Origin: Brevundimonas sp.
Lineage (GTDB): Bacteria > Pseudomonadota > Alphaproteobacteria > Caulobacterales > Caulobacteraceae
Direction of reading: 5' to 3'
Length of the DNA: 47,576 nt
Assembly (NCBI RefSeq): GCF_003248455.1
Contig: NZ_QFNM01000021.1
Location: 1 to 47,576 of the forward strand
Below the pieces are notes generated by a model, which was given only the letters and a program-made list of their open reading frames with translations, ran no database searches and was not told the origin of the DNA. Below, one piece after another: positions 7,742-15,313 of this stretch. Within the stretch, counting starts at the first letter, position 1. Each line of letters begins with the position of its first letter. The position numbers were made by a program, and so were the translations under genes.

Positions 7742-9001
7742 ATGGACGCCCGCATGAACGACAAAATGAGCAAGAAGAACAGCCGGCCCTTGTCGCTGCG
7801 CGTGCCCGAACCGTCCGGTCGGCCCGGCGACGCGCCCGACTTCAGCCATCTGCAGGTGGACCCGGCCGGCGCGGTGGATCGGCCCGAGGTCGGATCGACC
7901 CCCTACGCCATGCGCGATCTGGCCTTTCGCCTGATTCGCGTCCTGGACGACGCGGGCCAGGCCGTCGGCCCCTGGAACCCGCGCCTGGATCCCGAGACGC
8001 TGCGGCGCGGGCTGAACGCCATGATCCTGACCCGCGCCTTCGACGACCGGATGCACCGCGCCCACCGCCAGGGCAAGACCAGCTTCTATATGAAGTGCAC
8101 CGGCGAAGAGGCCATCGCGGTGGCGCAAGGGATGTTGCTCAGCCGCGAGGACATGGGCTTTCCGACCTATCGCCAGCAGGGGCTTCTGATCGCGCGCGGC
8201 TATCCGCTGGTCGAGATGATGAACCAGATCTATTCGAATGCGGCGGACCCGATCAAAGGCCGCCAGCTGCCGATCATGTATTCGGCCAAGGACTACGGCT
8301 TCTTCACCATCTCGGGCAATCTGGGCACGCAAGTGCCCCAGGCGGTCGGCTGGGCCATGGCCAGCGCCTACAAGGGCGACGACAAGATCGCCATCAGCTG
8401 GATCGGCGACGGGGCCACGGCCGAAGGCGACTTCCACAACGCCCTGACCTTCGCCAGCGTCTATCGCGCGCCGGTCATCCTGAACGTCGTCAACAACCAG
8501 TGGGCCATTTCGTCCTTCCAGGGCATCGCGGGCGGGCTGGAGACGACCTTCGCCTCCAAGGCCATCGGCTACGGCCTGCCGGCGCTGCGGGTCGACGGCA
8601 ACGACTTCCTGGCGGTCTGGGCCGCGACCCAGTGGGCCGAGGAGCGCGCGCGGTCGAACCAGGGGGCGACGGTGATCGAACTGTTCACCTATCGTGGCGC
8701 CCCGCACTCGACCTCCGACGACCCCAGCCGATATCGCCCCGGCGACGAGCACGAGAAATGGCCGCTGGGCGATCCGCTGGAACGGCTGCGCCAGCACCTG
8801 ACCGTCATCGGCGAATGGGACGACGAACGCCATGCGGCCGCGCTGAAGGCGGCGGTCGAACAGGTCCGGGCCGCCGGCAAGGAAGCCGAGGCCGTCGGCA
8901 CCCTGGGCCAGTCGCGCCCCAGCGTGAAGACGATGTTCGAAGAGGTCTATGCGACCGAGGACTGGCGCTTGGTCGAACAGCGCCGCGAGGTGGGGGTCTG
9001 A
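7742..9001 (+). CDS. bkdA1: Branched-chain 2-oxoacid dehydrogenase E1 subunit alpha
   Basis: A 419-residue thiamine-diphosphate enzyme subunit. With the beta subunit it decarboxylates the 2-oxoacids of valine, leucine and isoleucine and passes the acyl group to lipoyl-E2. The ThDP/Mg motif GDGATAEGDFHNAL starts at residue 222 and ends with NVVNN. KTSFYMKCTGEEAIAVA (about 112-128) and the phosphorylation-loop-like YRGAPHSTSDDPSRYRP are typical of BCKDH E1-alpha rather than pyruvate E1. The length fits the family. The start at 7742 is uncertain: ATG codons also occur at 7754 and 7766, and no strong ribosome-binding site decides. It is the first gene of a tight operon with E1-beta, E2, an unknown gene and E3. 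Confidence 0.93.
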   Translation: MDARMNDKMSKKNSRPLSLRVPEPSGRPGDAPDFSHLQVDPAGAVDRPEVGSTPYAMRDLAFRLIRVLDDAGQAVGPWNPRLDPETLRRGLNAMILTRAFDDRMHRAHRQGKTSFYMKCTGEEAIAVAQGMLLSREDMGFPTYRQQGLLIARGYPLVEMMNQIYSNAADPIKGRQLPIMYSAKDYGFFTISGNLGTQVPQAVGWAMASAYKGDDKIAISWIGDGATAEGDFHNALTFASVYRAPVILNVVNNQWAISSFQGIAGGLETTFASKAIGYGLPALRVDGNDFLAVWAATQWAEERARSNQGATVIELFTYRGAPHSTSDDPSRYRPGDEHEKWPLGDPLERLRQHLTVIGEWDDERHAAALKAAVEQVRAAGKEAEAVGTLGQSRPSVKTMFEEVYATEDWRLVEQRREVGV

Positions 9002-9003
9002 TC

Positions 9004-10143
<1,140 letters not shown>

Positions 10144-10144
10144 G

Positions 10145-11860
10145 ATGGGTCGTTTCGTCTTCAAACTGCCCGACGTGGGCGAAGGCACCGCCGAGGCCGA
10201 ACTGGTCGGCTGGCATGTCAAGGTCGGGGATGTTGTCGCCGAGGACCAGATCGTCGCCGACGTCATGACCGACAAGGCCACGGTCGAGATCACCGCCCCG
10301 GTGTCGGGCACGGTCATGGCCCTGCACGGCGAACCCGGCGCCATGGTGCCGGTGCGCGGTCCGCTGGTGGAGTTCGAGGTCGAGGGGACGGGGAATGCCG
10401 AAGAGAGCCCCTCCGTCTCTCCGCTGCGCTCCGAGCCACCTCCCCCCGCTTCGCGCGGGGAGGAGACAGTCGCCGCATCGTCTCCTCCCCACGCCCGTGG
10501 GGAGGGGGACCGCGAAGCGGTGGAGGGGCGCTCCGACGCGCCGTCGACGCCGGCCGGCAACTACGTCTTCAAACTGCCCGACGTGGGCGAAGGCACCGCC
10601 GAGGCCGAGCTGGTCGGCTGGCACGTCAAGGTCGGGGACGCGGTGGAGGAAGACCAGATCCTGGCCGACGTCATGACGGACAAGGCCACGGTCGAGATCA
10701 CCTCGCCGGTCGCCGGAACCGTCGTCGCCCTGTACGGCGAGGCGGGCAAGGCCGTGCCGGTCGGCGGGCCGCTGGCGGCCTTCGATGTCGAGGGGCGGGG
10801 CAATGTCGCGGCGCCGGTCGTTGCTCCCAAACCGGCCCCGAAACCGGCCCCGAATCCGGCGGAGAATTCGACGACGGATTCCGCTGCGACTTCGACGACT
10901 CCGGCGACGATTTCGACGACTTCGGCTACGGCCCCGGCCAAGCCCGTTCCGGCCCTGACCGGACGTGCGCCGGGCGAGCGGCCGTCCGCCTCTCCGGCCG
11001 TGCGCAACCGCGCCCGCGACCTGGGCGTGGACCTGACCTTCGTGCCGGGTTCCGGCCCGGCCGGCCGGATCACGCACGAGGACCTGGACGGCTTCATCGC
11101 GCGCGGCGGCCAGGTTCCGGCTTCGGCGCCGTCGGGCGGCGGTTCGCTGTACGCCCCGGCCGAAGGGACGACCGAGGTCAAGATCATCGGCCTGCGCCGC
11201 AAGATCGCGGAGAAGATGGCCGAGAGCGTGCGCCGCATTCCGCACATCACCTATGTCGAGGAGATCGACATGACGGCGGTGGAAGAGCTGCGCGCCCACC
11301 TGAACGCGACGAAGTCCAAGGATCAGCCCAAGCTGAACGTCCTGCCCTTCATCGCCCGCGCCATCGTGGTGGCCCTGCGCGACCAGCCGCAGATCAACGC
11401 CACCTACGACGACGAGGCCGGCGTCCTGACCCAGCACGCCGCCGTGCACCTGGGCATCGCCGCCCAGACGCCGAACGGCCTGATGGTGCCGGTGGTCCGC
11501 CACGCCGAGGCGCGCGACCCCTATGACACGGCGCTGGAGATCGCCCGCGTCAGTGGCGCGGCCAAGGACGGTTCGGCCAAGCGCGAGGAACTGTCGGGTT
11601 CGACCATCACCATCACCTCGCTGGGCACGCTGGGCGGGGTCGTCCATACCCCGATCATCAACCACCCCGAGGTCGCCATCGTCGGTCCCAACAAGATCGC
11701 CGAACGGGTCGTGGTCCAGGACGGTCAGATGGTCGTGCGCAAGATGATGAATCTGTCCTCCAGCTTCGATCACCGCATCGTCGACGGCCACGACGCGGCG
11801 GTCTTCGTCCAGCGCATCAAGGGCCTGCTGGAACACCCGGCGACGCTGTGGATGGGGTGA
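10145..11860 (+). CDS. bkdB: Lipoamide acyltransferase E2 of the BCKDH complex, two lipoyl domains
   Basis: A 571-residue E2 core that transfers the branched acyl group from E1 to CoA. Lipoyl domain 1 is about 1-80 (lipoyl-Lys44 in MTDKATVEIT) and lipoyl domain 2 about 139-215 (Lys180). A Thr/Pro/Ala linker with repeated STT follows, then the subunit-binding domain (about 280-317, SASPAVRNRARDLGV) and the catalytic domain with FDHRIVDGHD (His543, Asp547). Two lipoyl domains are more than the single one usual for BCKDH E2. The first 45 nt of both copies are identical (10156-10200, 10564-10608), indicating recent duplication or conversion. Residues 87-130 between them come from a palindromic repeat. 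ATG starts one base after the E1-beta stop. Confidence 0.92.
   Translation: MGRFVFKLPDVGEGTAEAELVGWHVKVGDVVAEDQIVADVMTDKATVEITAPVSGTVMALHGEPGAMVPVRGPLVEFEVEGTGNAEESPSVSPLRSEPPPPASRGEETVAASSPPHARGEGDREAVEGRSDAPSTPAGNYVFKLPDVGEGTAEAELVGWHVKVGDAVEEDQILADVMTDKATVEITSPVAGTVVALYGEAGKAVPVGGPLAAFDVEGRGNVAAPVVAPKPAPKPAPNPAENSTTDSAATSTTPATISTTSATAPAKPVPALTGRAPGERPSASPAVRNRARDLGVDLTFVPGSGPAGRITHEDLDGFIARGGQVPASAPSGGGSLYAPAEGTTEVKIIGLRRKIAEKMAESVRRIPHITYVEEIDMTAVEELRAHLNATKSKDQPKLNVLPFIARAIVVALRDQPQINATYDDEAGVLTQHAAVHLGIAAQTPNGLMVPVVRHAEARDPYDTALEIARVSGAAKDGSAKREELSGSTITITSLGTLGGVVHTPIINHPEVAIVGPNKIAERVVVQDGQMVVRKMMNLSSSFDHRIVDGHDAAVFVQRIKGLLEHPATLWMG
10403..10533. repeat. Palindromic repeat element inside the E2 reading frame
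   Basis: A 131-bp element with near-perfect terminal inverted repeats (gagagcccctcc at 10403-10414; complement of 10522-10533, 11 of 12 matching). It holds two internal hairpins: about 10439-10463 (CCTCCCC arms) and 10484-10505 (9-bp perfect arms cctccccac/gtggggagg). This matches the style of dispersed intergenic palindromes common in GC-rich alphaproteobacteria. Here it is read in frame as E2 residues 87-130, a Ser/Pro/Glu/Arg-rich linker between the lipoyl domains, without stops. Confidence 0.75.
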
Positions 11861-11863
11861 TGA

Positions 11864-12298
11864 ATGTCGGCCGTCGCTGCACTGTTCGCCATCACGTCGC
11901 TGATCGCTGGCGATGAACCGTTGCGTTGTACGGATTTGGACATGCGCCAAGTGAGCGTCTTTACAGGTCGGGTAGAACGCCAGACGATTAGACGCGAACA
12001 GCCAGTTTGGTGGACTCCCTTTGGCGATATCCATTACGAGATCGTCGCCACTGTTCGCCCGATCCGAGTTCTTCGAGGCGCGCAAGTCAGACGCCCTGTA
12101 ACAGTGCGCATCGAATGCACTGCGTCGAAGACGGATTTTGTTGGACGACGCGGCTGCGTAAACTTTTTTACGACGGGGCAGATCGACACCTTCCAAGTCG
12201 ATCGTCGAACCTATTTGGGCAATCGGAACCCTGATCGCGATGAAGTCGCTGACTACGATCGTGCGATGGCCCATCCTCTTCCACTCTGCGAGCGTTGA
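11864..12298 (+). CDS. Unknown small secreted protein between E2 and E3
   Basis: A 144-residue protein whose first 16 or so residues (MSAVAALFAITSLIAG) look like a signal peptide or short membrane anchor. The rest is beta-rich, with FTGRVERQTIRR, IHYEIVATVRPIRVLRG, VTVRIECTA and RRGCVNFFTTGQ, and four cysteines after the signal. The strand pattern 'tGrV...V..vlRG...vtV...C' faintly recalls netrin/TIMP-like (NTR) folds; this is a weak guess. It starts 3 nt after the E2 stop and its TGA overlaps the E3 ATG (TGATG), so it is translated within the operon. Its base composition is visibly less GC-rich than its neighbours, suggesting later insertion. No role in oxoacid oxidation is evident. Confidence 0.65.
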   Translation: MSAVAALFAITSLIAGDEPLRCTDLDMRQVSVFTGRVERQTIRREQPVWWTPFGDIHYEIVATVRPIRVLRGAQVRRPVTVRIECTASKTDFVGRRGCVNFFTTGQIDTFQVDRRTYLGNRNPDRDEVADYDRAMAHPLPLCER

Positions 12299-13722
12299 TG
12301 ACCCAGACCCTGAAAACCAAAGTCCTGATCATCGGCGCGGGCACCGGCGGCTATGTCGCGGGCATCCGTTGCGGCCAGTTGGGGCTCGACACGGTCCTGG
12401 TCGATGGCGGGGATGGCCAAGGTGGAGGCCTAGGCGGAACCTGCCTGAACGTCGGCTGCATTCCGTCCAAGGCCATCATCCATGCGGCGGGCAAGTTCGA
12501 GACGGTGGCCAAGGCGGCCAAAGATCGAGAGCAGGGCGGCGGGACGCTGGGCGTCACGGCGGCGGCGCCCGCCATCGACCTGAAGCAGACGGTCGAATGG
12601 AAGGACGGCGTCGTCAAGAAGCTGAACGCCGGGGTCGCGGCCCTGCTGAAGAAGGCCAAGGTCAAGGTCGTCAAGGGCTGGGCGAACTTCGAGGACGCCA
12701 AGACCTGCGTGGTGAAAACCGACGACGGCGATGTGAAGATCACCGCCGAACACGTCATCCTGGCCACGGGGTCCGAGCCGGTCGAACTGCCCTTCCTGCC
12801 GTTCGGCGGCGACGTCATTTCGTCCACCGAGGCGCTGAGCCTGTCCGAAGTGCCCAGGAAGCTGGTCGTGGTCGGCGGCGGCTATATCGGGCTGGAGCTG
12901 GGCATCGCCTATCGCAAGCTGGGCGCCGAGGTGGCCATCGTCGAGATGGCCGACCGCATCCTGCCGCTGTACGACAAGGCCCTGACCGATCCGGTCGCCA
13001 AATGGCTGGAGAAGCACGGGGTCGAACTGCACCTCGGCGCCCGGGCGGGCGGTTTCGGCGACGGAAAGCTGAACGTCACCACCAAGGACGGCGAGCCGCT
13101 GCAACTGGACGCGGACAAGGTGCTGGTCACGGTGGGCCGCCGTCCCCGCACCCGGGGCTGGGGGCTGGAGAACATGGGCGTGGCCATGGCCGGCCCGTTC
13201 GTGAGGATCGACCAGCGCTGCGCCACCAGCATGAAGAACGTCTGGGCGGTCGGCGACCTGACCGGCGAACCGATGCTGGCGCACAAGGGTTCGGCCCAGG
13301 GCGAGATGGTCGCCGAGATCATCGCCGGCCACGACCGTATCTTCGATCCCGTCGCCATCGCCGCCGTCTGCTTCACCGAGCCGGAGATCGTCTCTGCGGG
13401 CCTGGGCCCATCCGACGTCGAAGGCCGCGACGACGTGATCCAGGCCGTCTTCCCCTTCGCCGCCATCGGCCGGGCCCTGGCCATCGAGGCGGGCGAGGAC
13501 GGCGGCTTCGTGCGGGTGATCGCGTCCAAATCCGATCATCGCATCCTGGGGGTCCAGGCGGTGGGCCAGCACGTGTCGGAACTGTCCAACAGCTTCGCCC
13601 AGATGCTGGAGATGGGGGCGGTGCTGGAAGACGTGGCCGGGACGATCCACGTCCACCCGACCCTGGGCGAGGCCTTCCACGAGGCGTCGCTGCGGGCGCT
13701 GGGGCACGCGATTCATATCTGA
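12298..13722 (+). CDS. lpdA: Dihydrolipoyl dehydrogenase, E3
   Basis: A 474-residue flavoprotein that reoxidises the dihydrolipoyl arm of E2 and reduces NAD+. The FAD motif GAGTGGYVA is at about 13-21. The redox disulfide is in GGTCLNVGCIPSK (Cys49, Cys54). The NAD-binding VVGGGYIGLELG is near 190, and AVGDLTGEPMLAHKG is the second FAD contact. The catalytic His-Glu pair is in HVHPTLGE (His453, Glu458). The length is usual for E3. A glycine-rich stretch (GGDGQGGGLGG) before the disulfide motif fits the E3 variant linked to BCKDH. ATG at 12298 shares one base with the preceding stop. It is the last gene of the operon and is followed by a hairpin. Confidence 0.95.
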   Translation: MTQTLKTKVLIIGAGTGGYVAGIRCGQLGLDTVLVDGGDGQGGGLGGTCLNVGCIPSKAIIHAAGKFETVAKAAKDREQGGGTLGVTAAAPAIDLKQTVEWKDGVVKKLNAGVAALLKKAKVKVVKGWANFEDAKTCVVKTDDGDVKITAEHVILATGSEPVELPFLPFGGDVISSTEALSLSEVPRKLVVVGGGYIGLELGIAYRKLGAEVAIVEMADRILPLYDKALTDPVAKWLEKHGVELHLGARAGGFGDGKLNVTTKDGEPLQLDADKVLVTVGRRPRTRGWGLENMGVAMAGPFVRIDQRCATSMKNVWAVGDLTGEPMLAHKGSAQGEMVAEIIAGHDRIFDPVAIAAVCFTEPEIVSAGLGPSDVEGRDDVIQAVFPFAAIGRALAIEAGEDGGFVRVIASKSDHRILGVQAVGQHVSELSNSFAQMLEMGAVLEDVAGTIHVHPTLGEAFHEASLRALGHAIHI

Positions 13723-13728
13723 TCCGGT

Positions 13729-13747
13729 ATGGGGGCGTCGCCCCCAT
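13729..13747 (+). terminator. Hairpin terminating the BCKDH operon
   Basis: Inverted repeat atgggggc/gccccca t (13729-13736 with 13740-13747), an 8-bp stem with a 3-nt loop, 6 nt after the lpdA stop. The following bases (tccttaag) have no proper T-run. It lies just before a larger palindromic repeat that may assist termination. Confidence 0.5.
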
Positions 13748-13757
13748 TCCTTAAGTC

Positions 13758-13863
13758 GTCATCCTCGCCCTTGTGGCGAGGATCCAGACTCCCGGTGCGT
13801 CCGCAGTCTGCACCGGCGTCAGGCGCCGGGAATCTGGATCCCAGGGACGAGCCCTGGGATGAC
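13758..13863. repeat. Nested palindromic intergenic repeat
   Basis: A 106-bp element between the converging lpdA and SDR genes. The outer arms are gtcatcc (13758-13764) and ggatgac (13857-13863). Inside are hairpins cctcgcc/ggcgagg (13763-13781) and atcccaggg/ccctgggat (13838-13860). A larger pairing gatccaga (13781-13788) with tctggatc (13833-13840) encloses ccggtgc/gcaccgg. The 'GTCATCC..CGAGGATCCAG' sequence style is that of dispersed palindromes in alphaproteobacterial chromosomes. It may also act as a bidirectional terminator. Confidence 0.7.
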
Positions 13864-13871
13864 GGGTGGGA

Positions 13872-14669
13872 TCAGATCCGCTCCAGCCGCTTCGCGTGGT
13901 TCGCCACCATGCGGAGCGCCAGGCCGTCGGGCAGGAAGCGCGCCAGTCCGGCCATGACGTTGTTCATGACGCCGGGGGTGACGCTGGGGCGGTTGGCCTC
14001 GCAGGCGTCGTAGCCGATGCGGGCCACGCGCGCGGCGTCCATCCACATCCAGGCCGGATAGGCGCTGGAGACCTGTTCGCGCGAGCCGTTGACGTCGTGG
14101 AACTCCGTCAGGGTGTAGCCGGGGTTCAGCACCGTGACGTGGACGCCGGTCCCCTGCGTCTCCAGATGCAGGCCCTGAGACGCCTTGATCAAAAAGCTCT
14201 TGATCGGCCCATACAGGGTGTCGCCGCCGGTCGCGGGCATCTGGCCGGCCAGGGAGGCGACGTTCAGCACCCGGCCGAAGCGGCGCTCCACCATGCCGGG
14301 CAGAAACAGGCGCGAAAGCTCGACCGGCGCGGTCAGCATGACCTGGATCATGGCGCGATGGGCGGACAGGTCCGTGTCGAGAAAGCCGGTGACGCGGCTG
14401 AAGCCCGCATTGTTGACCAGGCCGTCGACGACCAGGCCGCCCGCGGCGATGTCGGCGACCAGGCGCTCGGGCGCCGCCGGATCGGCCAGGTCCTCGGGAA
14501 TGACGACGGTCGCCGCGCCGTAAGCGGCCGCCGCCGCCTCGGCCAAGGCGTTCAGGGGCGCCTCGCGCCGCGCTGTCAGTATCAGGTTCCAGCCGCGGCC
14601 GGCGTAGGTCCGGGCCAGGGCCGCGCCGATCCCGGCCGAAGCGCCGGTGATCAGGACCGTGCGGCGCAC
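13872..14669 (-). CDS. Short-chain dehydrogenase/reductase
   Basis: A 265-residue classical SDR. The NAD(P) motif TGASAGIGAAL is at 8-18, NNAG at 86-89, the catalytic Ser139 is in NVASLAG, and YGPIK carries Tyr153 and Lys157. Arg34-Arg35 after the second strand (LTARREA) suggest NADPH preference. It resembles the DltE-like short-chain oxidoreductases of unknown substrate. The start is GTG at 14669, 7 nt after the stop of the Rrf2 gene, so the two form an operon. No membrane helix is present and a cytoplasmic location is expected. Enzyme class is secure; the substrate is not visible. Confidence 0.88.
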   Translation of the reverse strand: MRRTVLITGASAGIGAALARTYAGRGWNLILTARREAPLNALAEAAAAAYGAATVVIPEDLADPAAPERLVADIAAGGLVVDGLVNNAGFSRVTGFLDTDLSAHRAMIQVMLTAPVELSRLFLPGMVERRFGRVLNVASLAGQMPATGGDTLYGPIKSFLIKASQGLHLETQGTGVHVTVLNPGYTLTEFHDVNGSREQVSSAYPAWMWMDAARVARIGYDACEANRPSVTPGVMNNVMAGLARFLPDGLALRMVANHAKRLERI

Positions 14670-14676
14670 TTCGGTC

Positions 14677-15147
14677 TCAGGCCGCGACGGGGCAGGACGG
14701 ATGGACGGTGAAGGCGGCCAGGGACGGCGGGTTCTCGGCCAGCAGGTCGGCGATGGTGATTTTGGACAGGGCCTCGGTCGCGGCCTCGTCGGCGGCGGTC
14801 AGGGCCTTGGCCACCTGGCGGGGAATGTGTTCGCTGATCGGACAGCCCTTGGCCCCGGCGGGGGGCGAGCCGATGTGGGCGCAGCCGTTGACCGCCTTCA
14901 GCACCTCGTCCAGTCGGATGTCCTCCGGCCGACGCAGCAGCCACGAACCGCCGGTGGCGCCCGGCCGGGTCGCGATCAGCCCGGCCTTGGCCAGAAGGGC
15001 GGTCACGCGCCGCACGACGACGGGGTTGGTCGGAATGGACGAGGCCAGGACGCCGCTGGGCGCCGCCTGCGCAGGCCCATAGGCGCCCTTGTGGGCCATA
15101 TAGGCCAGGGCGTGGGCGGCGACGGGGAAGCGCTGGCTGTCTGACAT
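14677..15147 (-). CDS. Rrf2-family transcriptional regulator
   Basis: A 156-residue winged-helix regulator. The N-terminal helices (FPVAAHALAYMAHKG), recognition region (PTNPVVVRRVTALLAKAGLIATRPGATGGSWL) and wing are typical of Rrf2 proteins. Cysteines occur at 89 and 102 in the loop where iron-sulfur Rrf2 members carry three; a further Cys lies near the C-terminus (152). Two loop cysteines rather than three suggest thiol redox sensing or a non-canonical cluster, but this is inference. ATG at 15147 has AGGA 8 nt upstream; the longer frame to 15381 has no support. It is followed by an SDR gene, a likely target, and is divergent from kup with 166 nt between. Confidence 0.88.
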   Translation of the reverse strand: MSDSQRFPVAAHALAYMAHKGAYGPAQAAPSGVLASSIPTNPVVVRRVTALLAKAGLIATRPGATGGSWLLRRPEDIRLDEVLKAVNGCAHIGSPPAGAKGCPISEHIPRQVAKALTAADEAATEALSKITIADLLAENPPSLAAFTVHPSCPVAA

Positions 15148-15313
15148 GGTTCTGTTCCTAGGGTGAAAATAGGCGTTCGCGCGCCGAATCACAAATCGGC
15201 GGCGGCGCGGCGAAACCGAATCCTGCCGGGCGCGATTGAAGACCGCGCGGAATGAGCCTAAAGGCTCGCCGCTTTGAAGGGACCGACTGGCGTCGGCGCC
15301 CCGGAGGATACGC

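Noticed and set aside
10403..10533. CRISPR-like or IS-derived element
   Set aside because: There is only one unit, without spacers or transposase; the structure fits a palindromic miniature repeat.
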